From Ciborinia camelliae (Eukaryota > Ascomycota > Leotiomycetes > Helotiales > Sclerotiniaceae): a DNA stretch of 64,000 nucleotides. A program made the translations under genes and the position numbers. Under the pieces are notes generated by a model, which worked only from the letters and a program-made list of their open reading frames with translations, was not told the origin of the DNA and ran no database searches. The stretch covers positions 1,205,187 to 1,269,186 of the forward strand of contig JANPYM010000001.1 in the NCBI GenBank assembly GCA_025890175.1, read 5' to 3'. Every line of letters starts with the position of its first letter. The first letter of the stretch is position 1. Positions 37,293 through 49,800 of the stretch are shown here, one piece after another.

Positions 37293-40200
37293 TCAAACAA
37301 CCTTAACTTCCCCAAACAACCCTGCCCTAACCTGCACCAGGGCCGCCAACTCCAGTAGAAACTCCTGCAACACAAGAACATTAGTCAAAATGTGACTAAC
37401 GCTAACCTTCTTATCTTCCAGTTCCTTTTCCTCTCCATCGACCTCTTTCCCCCCCTCCGTTCCCTCTCCATCCACAACCCCATCCTTCCCATCCTTCCCA
37501 TCCTTCCCGTCCTCCACCTTCACCTTGCCACTCTCACTCCCCTGAGTCCCACTACTACTACTACTACTACCCAACTCAAAATTCTCCAGCAAAGTTTTGC
37601 TCTCCACCGCTCCATCCGTCGTCCCAGATGCTTCTGTTTCCCTTTCTGTCTCCTCAGTTTTCGATTTCTTAAGATCTGGGAATGGTATTGATACCAGAGC
37701 ATCCCCCTTCCGAGGAGCCGGAAGCCCCACCCTTCGATTCAAAATCCCCTGATCAATAGTCGCAAAAGCCGCTGCCTGACTAGGTGGTGTACCTCTCATC
37801 TTTCCATTTGCAATTAAATCGTCATCATGAATTCTCGACTGCGAACTACCTCTACTGGATGTTTCGGCGCCCAGAGAAAATTGAGGCGGAGGATTCAAAT
37901 TACGATTTATAGGTGTTGAAAACCCATGACTACCACTTGTGCTTCTCTGTTCTTGAACCGGATTTGAAGGACGGCCGCGAGTCTGTGGAGAACCCGATCG
38001 AGAGGGTGTGTTAAAGTCGGAGGAAGAGAAGATGCGTTGGGCAACTTTGTCGAGGGCAGATTGACGAGGAGGTGATTCGGGGTGGGCTGATGATTCGCGA
38101 TGACTTCTGGGTCGGTGACGAACTGGAGTAGACATGGATGCCGCTTGTTGGAAAGCATCGCGACGTTGTTGGAGGATATCTTCGAAGCGAGGAATCTCGG
38201 CTCGATAGCTATTAACTTGGTCGACGAGGATATTGAGTCTCGTAAGGAGTTCCGGTTTCGGGGTTGCTGCCCAATTTAGACGACGTTGTGTTAGTTTCAG
38301 AGCTCGAATTTGTGATTTTTCTATGATTTCATCGGGATCTCCTATATTAGCAAGGAGAAGATCATCCATTATTTCTTCAGCTCTTCCTTCTTCAGATTCC
38401 TCATATACATATTTTGAAGGCTCAGGTAAAAGCCATCCATCAACATTCATGAAACCACATGTTGCCAAATCCACAATTGCGGATGTCAATGAAAGATTTG
38501 TTTCAACGGAATTTATGAAGAAGGTCGACAAAATATTGAGTAAGGTCATAAGAACAGGATCTTCAGGCCTTAAAGTATGTGGACGAATATCTCTTGGTGC
38601 ACCTGGAATCGTTGCCTGCGAACCTGGAAATTTTGAGGTTCCACCAGTTGACTTCGGCGCAACAAGTGCTAAAGAACAACTATGGCTTTCCAAAATATTC
38701 ATACTATCCTTGATATGACTTTCATAAACTTCATCAAAGTTGTCATCGCCACCAAGATCTTCGGCCATCGTGAGTAAGCATTCTATTTCTCTTTCATGAG
38801 CTGCAATAGAACGTTGTGGTCCATCACTCAGTACCTGGCCCGTTCGAAGTAGTGTTGTCACAGCATATCTATGATGCCGTTTCAAGATAGTAGACACAAG
38901 CTGTAAAGTAACAGTCACAGTCTGTGAACTTTCTGATCGCAAGCTTCCTAGAATGAGATCCACCAGGTTGTATAATGCAGGGGCACCCCCTTCTTCCTGC
39001 AAAGCCACTAAGGTTGCAAGATCTAAAGACTTTCGTTTTCTTGCAGCGCTCACGGCAGCTCTCGAGCCCGAAGGTGCTGGTGCCACATCGGGTAAAGCTA
39101 GAAGGTAGTGGAGAATGAGATGTATCATATCAGGATGATCCAAAGATTCCAGGATTCGTCGTAGATAAGTTAAAACTGCAACCGATGATCCTCCATCAAC
39201 ATCCGAGGATTCGAGTAATGATGGATACCTATGAAGATTAGTTTTGATAGTTGAAGGATGGTTAGGAAATCATACAATAATTGTTGTAGGAATATGACCT
39301 GAAAGTGCTCCAGAAGTGTTTGTTTAACCTCCACAGACTTGCAATGATTCAGAACATCCTGCCAAAATACCAAATGTGAAAGAAACGTCTCCATATGTGA
39401 CTGATACTCCTCATCGACTGAGCTCACAATCTCATCTGTTGTAAGAGGATGGCAATAATCAGAAAGAGCTAGAACAGGAGGTAAGGCATCCGGAGGGTGA
39501 TCGATAACAAGTTTTCGACTGAGCTGACTGTAAAGCGCACCAAGACCCGTGGCCATGAGAGTAGCCAAATCACTCTCAACTATCCATTGCTCCAGCGCCA
39601 CATCATTCGAAGCAGCCTCAATTATGTAAAGGAGACCCGTCCGTGCAAAATCTCCACACCTCCCTTCTTCATGTATGTAATCAATCAACAAATAAAACAG
39701 GGGGAAATCCTCCTTGTGCGTTTTCCCCGCAAATTTCTCACGCGGATCCGCAGCATACCCCTTTACAATATCCTCATCCCTCTGTTGCGACGTGAACCAA
39801 ACCGGTAGAATTTCTGGATCAAGCCTTATCTTCGTAGTGATATTGAACGCCAACTCCACCACTTCCACCACCAATTCGGAGCCCAAACTCATCCTACTCG
39901 CCATGGTGATTCGAACCAACAAATTCATAAGACTCTTGGCAAAGGCATCATTCTCAACGAAATTCTCCTCCTCGCTATCTAGCAATGCAGCAAATAGAGA
40001 TACCGCCTCCTTAATAATCCCATCGTTATATGACGTTGTTGCTACCTTGCTAATCGAGGTATATATCTGTTTCTCCGCCGCAAAAGCTATGCAAGGATGC
40101 GGTAAAGGACGTCTTGACTCATCGCTGAGTACTCGAGTGATTTCCGTAAGACAGGTTCGTATTTGCTCTCCTGATTCATAGTCTAGTGTTAAATTCGATG

Positions 40201-40573
40201 CACTGCGCCATAATTGCTATATCACAACCCAGTCAGCTCTCCTCTATCTTCCCTCCATGCTCCCTCCATTCTTCGCGGATCAGAAGGGGTTGCTTGCTCA
40301 CCAAAAGACGATCATACTCTCTCCTGAACCTCGTCAAACGTTTCTCGGGATTGTTCAATGTAGCTTTGCTGCCAGCTGGCGCTAGGGATGTGCCCGCTAT
40401 CAAGCGTTGCCACTATATGCGGGAAGAGGTTGTTAGTAAAGCTTTTTATTTTGGCATCTTGTGTACGAGTATACCAGTAACCATGATTTGGGGGCAAAGA
40501 ATACAGGCAGACTTACAAAATCCATGACTCTGGAGGAGGCATCATTCATATCATTCCGAATATCCTGTCGCAT
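37293..40573 (-). CDS. FHIP / RAI16-like protein (FTS-Hook complex component)
   Basis: Four minus-strand exons (40573-40517, 40412-40302, 40216-39276, 39228-37293; introns 104, 85 and 47 nt) encode 1014 residues. FHIP (FAM160/RAI16) links the FTS-Hook adaptor, and so dynein, to early endosomes; in filamentous fungi this complex drives endosome transport along hyphae. The conserved helical region runs from about residue 18 to 480 (VMDFWQRLIAG, LTRFRREYDRLLQLWRS, EIECLLTMAED). A long Ser/Pro-rich, probably disordered region follows, with acidic/Lys-Asp-Gly repeats near its end. The family's C-terminal block ILTNVLVLQEFLLELA is at about 985-1000. The Met at 40573 opens the frame, but the Met at residue 17 (MDFWQRL) is the more typical start. 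The splice junctions all restore the conserved protein. Confidence 0.9.
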
Positions 40574-42004
40574 AAAAAAGGTCCGAGAGATGAAGCAGAC
40601 GCGATCTCGTGAACCGCACCTGCAACTTTAATTTGGAGGGTTTTTTAGTCAGCACGGATTATTTCGTGCGTACCATGAACACTTTGCGGGTGAAATTGGA
40701 GGGGACTTTATGAATTGATGAAACGATGCTATTCAAGTATTCCTCAGTACCTACCTATCTCCTTTTATTTACAGTACTCCGTACAGTAACGGTATTATAA
40801 TGTAGGCTGTGATGACGCTGCAGTTCATAAATTGAATGACCCACCTCAAATACAAGGTTACAACAACACAAAACAACCATCTCATGCGAATCCGACGGTA
40901 CAAGGAGATCTACGATATACATGGGTATGAAAGCGCACCTCGAAATATCACCAGCTCTGTATAGTTGAAGCGTAAGTTGAAGCGTACTGCAACTGTGATT
41001 CCAGCTGGTTGGGTGCGGTTGGTTGGAGGGTGATGTAGGAATGGTCATATATCTAGGTACTGTAATAAACCTCTCGGGGAAAATGAAATGAATAAATAAG
41101 GAAATACAAGATGTGAATTAAAATTAGAAGTGTAGATCAGTTAAAGATAGGTATTTATTACCTATCTACTCTTACATTATTACATCCAATAAGCTTTGAA
41201 AAGTTGGTTGTTGATTGAGCATGGAGACGAATAATTGTCCAAAAAAGGGGGTCACCGGGAGCTCACCGAGGATAAAATATCATTTTTATGTTGGCAAGAC
41301 TCGAGGTTTTCAGACAATCTTATGCATTTTCATCATCTATAAATAATAAAACCTCCTTTTAGTCCCTCTACCTCCTTATTATATTCCTAAAGAAGTAAAT
41401 AAGAAAAATGTATTCGTATAACTATAAACTCAATATATACACCCCCGAGGGCCGAGTATGTACAAATTCTCGAGTCCACAAATCCAATCGTCCCAATATA
41501 ATTCCATTTACAACCCCCAAAATCCCGCCAACACAACCAAAACCATATTGTTACCCATATATGAAATATCAACCGCCAATCTGAGACCTGAACCAGAATC
41601 CTTCGGACTTTGAACTACACTAGGTACCGTACTATCCACCAACGTCTGCACTGTCCCCCGTGGCAGTTGCATCCGAAGAAGCCGTCCGTACTCGAACTAG
41701 CCCAATCCATAAATACCACAATCTTCCCTCCCGCAACCGCAATCACACACACCTCCCTTTTAACGTTTTAGTACCCACCTAAATTGCGTCATGGTTTCAT
41801 CGTCCCCATTTACATAATCAAACGTTATTGAAGCAGTGTTTGAAGTCTGGGATTTGAAAGCGTCTCTTATGACTGCTGTCGAGGTTTTTGTGCATTAAGG
41901 GCTACTTTCACTGTTGCAATTGTTGTTTAAATACTTGATGATTGAGAGAGACTCGAAGAATCGGCTGTTTAGGCGGTTGAAGTAACCAATATCGTGTTGG
42001 TTGG
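40574..42004. other. Intergenic, nothing supported
   Basis: Upstream side of the FHIP-like gene and downstream side of the broken gene at 42005. Only frames under 100 codons with no motif. Confidence 0.5.
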
Positions 42005-42918
42005 TTAAGTGGAATGAGAGATCGTGGTTTTGTCCGAGGTTTTAGAAGATGATGTCGAAGATGATGAGATTCCAGTCATCTTTCTGGATGAGCTTGAAAT
42101 GGCACTACTGCCATAATTTCCAAATATGGTTCAGATGGGAGTAGTTATAGCAGTAATTTCATTGTAAGGAACATACGCGATAGGTACACCTCGTCCAGCG
42201 CCCAATTTGCATTGTGCAAGATTTGTTAGAATATTTGCTTCGTCTGATGCGGCATAACTAACTAGGTACCCAGTCACGCATTGTGTTGGCAATGCCGTCG
42301 AGAAAGCCCCTAGCGAGTTCCAACCATAATTAGGATTATGGTGGGCAAGAAAGAATCCCGATCGATAGGGAGAAATTTCGTCGCCGGATGCGCTCTTGAG
42401 ATCCTTCGGACCAGGGCATACATATGCACTGTGCTTCACTGTCGGTGATATAGTCGCATAAATGTCATCTCTAAGGTTATTTCGGCTTCGTAGGATCCTA
42501 AACTGTCCCAATTATTGTTGTAAGAAGACTACTGATGGATGATCGTGTAATGGGTTTTGATGGGGCTGTAGAGTTTATAGACAGATTCCGAATACTTGTA
42601 GTGGCCGTATTGTCATATTCGTACAGGATGGTAGAAACTTTTGCTGCAGTAATGTTGATGCTTTCGGAATACCACAAAACTTGACCGACTTTGAAAGATG
42701 AAAGATAGCAGCATTCGAGACTTACTCCTGTGGATATTATGCCTGCCTCTTCGGAACTCGTCGATGTCGAGTTATATGAGATGGAAGCGGCTGCGTGATG
42801 TCAATTATGAAAAACAGAGTGGTTGATGATTGACTAACTTCTCCCCGGAAGTAGTTTTAAGGCCTAGTGCTTGTATTGCCCAAAGTGACATAATGAATAT
42901 AGTCGTTCGGATTGACAT
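42005..42918 (-). pseudogene. Broken gene for a secreted, Ser/Thr-tailed surface protein
   Basis: The minus strand starts at 42918 with a signal peptide (MSIRTTIFIMSLWAIQALG), followed by a plausible 48-nt intron (42838-42791). The frame continues through Cys-containing sequence (LECCYLSSF) and many potential N-glycosylation sites. Coding character then jumps frame twice near 42480-42520 (a stretch with WDSLGSYEAEITLEM, then one with HSAYVCPGPKDL and CVTGYLVSYAASDEA). A TGA near 42131 separates this from an in-frame Ser/Thr-rich tail (ISSSSTSSSKTSDKT) ending at 42005. I do not recognise the family. The layout resembles fungal GPI-type wall proteins, though no GPI signal is seen. Missed introns could explain part, not all, of the breaks. 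Confidence 0.45.
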
Positions 42919-43306
42919 TTCATCGACGGAATTATCAAACAGGATTGTAGGCCCGAAGGATGAAGGGCAAAAAGGTCTTGAGCATGGCTGAAATATAGAG
43001 CAGGCTTGTGAAATTTAAGAGAGAAGAGACACGGCTAAGTTCTGGGCCACCAAAACCATCTTGGGAGCACGAATGAATCGCCCCGCGATTCGGACTGTTG
43101 GCGCCTATAGACATCATGTGGAAGCCTACGATTCTACGAAACAGAAAAGATCGCGCGTAGCACCTCGGCCCCGAAGGAGTATTGGGAAGACTGAAATATA
43201 TAAAGACTTTGGGAATCCCTCATAAGAAAAGAGATGGGGAAAGCCTGATTTCCTAGTTTCTCTGTCAACTTCGACATAAGAGACACTCAACATACCAAAC
43301 AGAGTT

Positions 43307-43786
43307 TTATACAACTTCAGATCCGAAAGGTCCCAATTTCAAAGTCTTTGATCCCTTGAAGAAAAGCCAATGTCCTTGAATCTCCAACCTTTTTGATATC
43401 CAAAAAATATTGAGAGTAGTATCAAACAGATTCAAGAATGTCTCTCTTGAACTGCAGTCCATATTATTGGAACCCCTGTAAATTATGCCTGGTGACATAT
43501 CCATAGTCTCACTTTGAGGGTGGCTCAACTTGCAAACTTGCAACAGTCTCTCCCTCACAAATCTAAGACCAGAGTCAATAAATAGATATTGCCCCCAGCA
43601 AAATTTCCCATGATCGCAGATCAAATTTAAATACGGCGAACTAGGAGGTATAGCAATTCCAGACTGGCCCAACAGTGGGGTTCCAAGTTCGTAGTTCGAA
43701 AAGTTCTCGTCCCTTGAAAGGCCATGCAGATTTACTTCCGGAATCATAAAGTACGATTTACCAAGGTTCATCTGAGTGGGGTTCAC
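43307..43786 (-). CDS. Hypothetical 159-codon frame, possibly a gene fragment
   Basis: An ATG-initiated frame (MNPTQMNLGKSYFMIPEVN...) with Cys/Trp motif CDHGKFCWGQY and a basic, aromatic C-terminus. No signal peptide or known domain. Downstream minus frames to 42935 lack motifs. It is divergent from the start at 44227, sharing a 440-nt spacer. Coding status is doubtful given decay on both sides. Confidence 0.3.
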   Translation of the reverse strand: MNPTQMNLGKSYFMIPEVNLHGLSRDENFSNYELGTPLLGQSGIAIPPSSPYLNLICDHGKFCWGQYLFIDSGLRFVRERLLQVCKLSHPQSETMDMSPGIIYRGSNNMDCSSRETFLNLFDTTLNIFWISKRLEIQGHWLFFKGSKTLKLGPFGSEVV

Positions 43787-44226
43787 GCGTCTATCAGTGA
43801 CGGGAAGTGATAAACGGCTTGGATGTGATGAAAGTAAAAAATGTTGCCGGATGATTTAAATTTTAATGCCTGCTCTGCAGAGGTGACCTCACGGAGGATG
43901 AAATGATCTAGTCCCAAATTAGCTAGCTCTTACCTTCAGACGCCCAGGAAATGCAGAGATGAATCTTGGTAGAGATCACCCCTCCCCCTCCATCGTTTCT
44001 TTTCCAGGTAAATCTCCGTGCTGTGCCATAAAGCTCTGACAACACTCTGCCGACGATATAGGAATTTATGGACTTCACCCTGAGCTTCCCATTTTAAAAA
44101 AGCTATATATCGAGGCTTTTATCTCTTCTTTTCAATCATAGACTTCAATTCCTACTATCAAACCCTTCAACCTGGTGAAGTACGGGCCTGGTCTGGATTT
44201 ATTTTATATTTAGACCCAATACCAAA

Positions 44227-45090
44227 ATGAGTGTGCTAAGAGCAACTAGCCCGGACCGAGCGGGGATTGACGAAAACCGTATTTTCAATCACTGTTTTCA
44301 GTCGACGGATCGGAGTTGTTACCCAATGCACCAACGCAAGGAAGGTATGGAGACTGATAATATCACGAAATGCTCGGGTCACCTTTTGTTCATTGCAGAT
44401 TGACCTGATGGGCAGATCTCATCTATTCTTCCCTTTGGTCAGTTCTCCCCAGGATTTTCAAGGTTCTTTGTGACACAATTCAATTTCTACTTGCGATATG
44501 CGGGAATTTAGGAAGGTTTGAACAGCGGTTGTGGCCTCCGAACAATGAGTACATTGCTTATGATGTTGTCCGATAGATTGTGGACGAGAAGAGGTTTGAG
44601 AGTTCCCGGTTCTGCATCTTCACCAAGGGAGCGAAAAGGTACCATGCTGTACCTGAACATGTTGATCAACCTCTCGGATGATATGATGCGGTACATAGTC
44701 TGTCCTGCAACGGATCCATCTTCTAAAGTCATAAAGCTACGAAGGGGAAATCAAAGGCTGGAAAGGAAGCAGTATTAAAAGTCCCGACATTCGATTCATC
44801 CGACACAACCGGGTCTGCGAATTTCCCCGATGTCGAAGGTAATGATCCATATAGCCCGGGGGCTGTTTTGGGATATGTGGTCCTCATATGCAAGATATAT
44901 AACAATCGTCTTGCGAGCTCCACCTAGGATTAGATTGTATCTGGAGACCAAACTACTCCTTGCAGAGAGGGTGTTTGTGGATATTCGATATAAAACTACT
45001 GGAGGCTTGAACGCAGGAAGACACCAGAATGCTCCATTGTACATCAAGCAACCTGGAATATGCACATGTTCTGGTTATGTGTGTTGAAAC
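44227..45090 (+). pseudogene. Decayed plus-strand coding region behind an intact-looking promoter
   Basis: A TATA-like TATATATCG (about 44104) and a pyrimidine-rich leader precede an ATG at 44227 (MSVLRATSPDRAG...), whose frame stops after about 57 codons. Coding-like stretches then continue in shifting frames: PDGQISSILPFGQF, RFEQRLWPPNNEYIAYDVV, FTKGAKRYHAVPEHV, and a possible membrane segment (AVLGYVVLICKIY). Stops lie between them. No exon set joins these cleanly. Minus-strand frames overlap the same DNA, so orientation rests mainly on the leader. Family unknown. Confidence 0.3.
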
Positions 45091-45164
45091 GACCAACAGT
45101 CCCGAAGCGCAAGAAAAGGTTAACTCGGGCAAAACTCGAGGCTCAACGAACGGTGGGGGGTTTC

Positions 45165-45196
45165 GTTTGTTGTTATTGTTGTTGTTGTTGTTGTTG
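45165..45196. repeat. Trinucleotide microsatellite (TTG)
   Basis: About ten copies with one interruption. Confidence 0.85.
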
Positions 45197-45199
45197 AAA

Positions 45200-46878
45200 A
45201 ATCGATATCGGAAACCGGTGGGATTGTGCCGTCAAAAGGCAGGGAATTTCCTAGGCGATAGAGAGCTGCCATCATCAGCTGAGACGGGATGAGGGGGGGA
45301 GTTTGTTCGCAAATCGAGCTATTCATGGATAGAGCTTCGGAAAATTTATGTAAGATACAACCTACTAGGACTACCTACCTAGTAGGTAGTATCGAATTCT
45401 CCAAATTCTAACTTTTTGGTTTCTTGTATGGATACGAGAGACGGGAAAAGATATATTACTTGATGCAAGCACTGGCATATGTATATGTAGGTAAGATATA
45501 CGATAGCGAAAACAACCTATAAGATGCGAGATTTATATGCAGGAAATTCATACTTGCATCATACCTAGTAGGTATTCTTACATGAATGATACCTGTAGCT
45601 GACAGTGGAGAGGCAGTGCGGAAAGATATCTTTCTCTTTTGTTTACATCCACGATAAGTAACCAATAATAATTGTAAGATACCTAAGATAGGTAGATAGA
45701 TTAGGTATCTATCTTATTGATATCTGATTATTATTATGATTTCGGGCGACGGTTCATTCAACAAACCTACCTAGCTAGGTAGGTACTTATCGAGGTAAAA
45801 TAGTTCAAATGATCGATACCTAGGCCTACTGGAAGACACAAACAATAAAGGGAACAAATCAATTGTCTGATTGCTCTTTTATACTCGTAATTGGGTTGGT
45901 TGCACTCGAATCTACAGCTGGAATATCAAAGTTACACTCAAAATGGTCGAAAAGGTCTCAATTTTGAATTGATTTGGGTATTAATTGAAAAGTCAATTAT
46001 CCAATTATCCAATGATGTTTTGTTTTTCTGGTTTTTTAGTGCGGGGCGTGAAACTTCACTAGGATTATTCGCATGTTCGCATCTCACACTAAAAAGAAAA
46101 GGGAGCACGGTTGCTAGAGCGACGCGTCTAAATCCACCAAAAGAAGTCACCCATTATCCATAATAAGTCACCACAATAATAAGAATTCCTGTTGTTTATT
46201 ATTACGGCCCAGCCAGCCAGCCAGCCAGTCAGTCAATCAGTCCGTCAGTCAGTCGGTTTGCCCCATTCAACTCAACTCCCTTCCCTTCCCTTCTCCTTCT
46301 CCTCAGTGATACATACATCATACATTGATACATACGATCCATACATCCATCCATACATACATACATACATACATACATACCGCACAATAATAATAAGGCC
46401 ATTTGTTGATACACCCCTTCAATCCTTTAACCCCCCAAAATACATCCACCCATCCGCCCATCCACCCATCCATCCATCCAATTACTCTTTCTCCTTCTTC
46501 TGTTGTTCTTTGCGATCTTGCAAATTATCTTCCTCGACCTCTCCCTTTCCTTCCAGAGTCAACAACAACGACGACCACTTCTCCTTTATTGTTGGAAACT
46601 CCCTCGTGATCCATTTGAACAATAATAATCGAGGGGAGTTTGATCAGGAATTATATCTCTTTTTTTATTCAAAAATCAACTTATCACATTCGTTCTTTTT
46701 TTACCTATTTAACTACGCGCATTCCTCGCGTCTGCTTGTTACAAATTTGGTTTTCATCAACATTATCATTTGTCCAAAATCCCACATTCCACAAATATAC
46801 ATCTGGCTACTGCAAGGTGATAATCTTCTCCACAAGAACGGATTTGGGTATCTTGGTTCGAGTTGATGAGTATATGAG
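45200..46878 (+). promoter_or_regulatory. Upstream region and leader of the Bud4-like gene
   Basis: Contains ACCTA/TAGGT clusters (about 45360-45390, 45562-45575, 45765-45786). From about 46200 there is a CCAGCCAGTCAGTC and CATCCATACATAC repeat-rich, CT-rich leader. The 224-codon open frame here (46192-46866) lacks an ATG start and consists of these repeats, so it is leader sequence rather than a gene. Confidence 0.45.
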
Positions 46879-49800
46879 ATGTCTTCATCACAACCGGTAA
46901 GCGCACAATCGATAACTGACTTGAATAATAATAATAATAGAGGGCGTCGGCTTGAATATTATTCCTCGTAAACATGATATCTGATAAACATACTTTAGGT
47001 TCCTCCATTGAGGATTCAAAAAGGCACCAGTTCTTCTGGATCGCCTGTCAAAAATTCTACACCGCGACCACTCTCAGAACTAGGCCCAACAGCCCAGAGG
47101 CGAAACTCACCAAGTTATAACCAGGCCGCAAAGGTAAGAATTCAAATGTGCTATTTTCAGCATATCTTGCGGAGAATTAAAAGCTAATTCTGACGACGGT
47201 ATAGAGGATGGCTCTCAATGGGGATTCGTCTCCATTCCAGTCCTCCCCGTTTACGTCCGCCGAAGGCTCCTCTCCACATCTCTTCTGGCAGAGTCGTGAT
47301 CCAGGTACGCCAAATCGAATCAGCACGGAAAATTTATTCAAGGATTCTTCGATATCACCAACGAGAAAATCATCAATCGAACGTTTACAGCGCGCGTCGC
47401 GTGTTAAGAATAGTACTATGTACGCAAGGGAGCAAAAACTCGAATACGATCCGATGTCAATACCTGTTGTTGAGAGACCATTGGCGAAGAATATACAAGG
47501 TAATGCTTATGGAGGAAAGGGTCTAGAAGGGCTTAGGTCATCGGAGCAAAATCGATCATATGGCCACGCAAAGACGGATAGTAAAAGCAGTCTCTCGCTG
47601 GCTAGTCCGCCCCCTCTGAACCCTATCAGAGAGCCTTTAAAGATAGCAGCAACAAATGGTTTAAGATCGCCCAGCAAAGATCAAATCTCACCTACGAAAT
47701 CATCGATGGCGACTAGTCGGTTTACTGGAAAGGCACTTTACGATCCGGAACATAATGCCTTTGGCGAGGACGATTCTGGTGATGAGCGAGAGCTTCCACC
47801 TGGACGAACTTTACATAGACATGCGAAGAGTGTTACTTTTGATGTAGCTCCTCCACAAATCAACGAGTACGAATTGGCTACACCGGATATATCATCTATT
47901 GGAACAGGCTCTCGAGAGAACAGTTATGATTCTGAGGAGGAGGAGGATGATGAAGATCTCTACTACCATGGCGATGGTCTCGAGCAAGATGATAGTTTTG
48001 ATGCTTCTCTTGAGGATATAGAAAAGACACCAGTAGTCGGACCGGATGATTGGAGACACTCTAGCCCTGGAAATACCTATGGCACAGTTTCTGGTTACTA
48101 CGACGACCCATTCGAAGGCCCAGAGGGTAGTCCTATGCCCGATGCTCGGCCCTCCTCATCCTCTGGACGTCCTAATGCGACCCGTAATGATTCAAGCGAA
48201 CATCGACCGCTACCACCCTTACCTGGCATGGCTGGTAATGATCGAAGGGGTTCAGCTTCTTCGGGCATTGAGCGTGCAGCGACAAACTCACCGAGAAACC
48301 TACCTACGCCACCTCCTCCAGCCTCTATTAGCAAAGCAGATCTCCAAGGAATGAACGGAAACAAACTGACTTTGGAGGAGAGGTTACATCTGATGATGAT
48401 CCAGGATGATGACAGGCCAAAGTCTTCTGAAGGTAGACCAAAATCTGCCGAGAGAGACGAGCAACGCGAACGTCGTATGCGCCGAGCAGGAGCACGTAAG
48501 AGTCAGACACCCGAACGAGAGTCTCAACCAATCAAGATCCATGAAGATAGAGAAGACCAAGAAGATCATGAAGATGAAGATACATTGGATGATCTCCCAG
48601 GATTGGGTTCGTATCAATTACCGCCTCGCATCTCACGGGAATCAATCTTGAGAAAGGTTAATGGCCAAGAACCATTTTCTCGAGAGTCAGATTACAATTT
48701 AGATTCACCTCTACCCAGCTCGAGTCCCGAACGTCCAAGCACCGCTCAATTGGCAGAACTTGACCCTGACACTCCTATTCCATCCACAGAGGTTGAGTCT
48801 GTGGATGAGGATTTGGATGACGAAAACAGCGTTATGATTAAGTCGGAAGCTGAAGAAGATGATGATGATGTTGATATCTATGCTATCCCTGACATGTATC
48901 AACGTACTGAATCAGGAATGGAGAGTCATCAAGATGAGAGTGAAGTCGGAACAGTGGAGGATGAGGATGATGATATGGAGAGCCATTATTCGGATGAAAC
49001 ACCATCTGAAATGCCACTTCATGAAAGCCCACAATTCCAGTCGAATAGCGTTCCAGAGGATGATGGTCCACCAACTCCACGAAACATCAGTCCTTCTAGC
49101 ATTTCAATGGATCCTGCGAAGGAGAACAAAGGAATATCTTTGCCCGAGTTTTCAGGACTGCTTACCGACAACACAGACTTTGGTCTCAGTCTGAGATCTT
49201 ACATGACACCATCGCCTCCACTTCAAGAGGAGAAGGGGGAGAGAAAGGTCTCTAAGATGTCAGATGCACATGAGTATCTTCAAGGATCCGAAACCCCAGA
49301 GGCAGATGAGGAAGTAGTACACCAGACTCAAGTTAATGAGCCCGAAGAGAGTGATGAAGAGACTGATGAAGATACCCCTTTGCCCCAGGAAAATGTTCCC
49401 GAGCCTCAAGAGGAATTTGCTGCCACGGCACCACTCAAGAAGATGATTTCTCGTCCAGAATATGACGGATCTGAATGGGGTCCACAAGAAGATGAAGACG
49501 ACGATGAGATATCTGATTCGGAATCTGTGATCCGTCATCCAGTTGATGAACCAATCGATCATCCGTTCAGAGCATCAATTGATCGACCGTTTAGATCATC
49601 AATTGATCAGCCATTCAAGTCTTCAATCGATCAACACCCATTCATTGACCCTCCCAAAATATCTCCTACGCCGCCACCACCTTCAGACTCTCCTGGCATT
49701 CCCGAAACCCTGGCGACTATTAAGGCTCGCAGTGGTTCAAAACTCAAGACGAGGCCATCTGTAACACCATCCGACATTTCAGCCATGCGAGAAGCCCGAC

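Noticed and set aside
37392..37691. 99-codon plus frame
   Set aside because: Antisense of the FHIP-like coding exon.
46192..46866. 224-codon frame just upstream of the Bud4-like start
   Set aside because: No ATG start; composed of CCAGCCAG, CATACATA and CCATCCAT repeats; best read as 5' leader.
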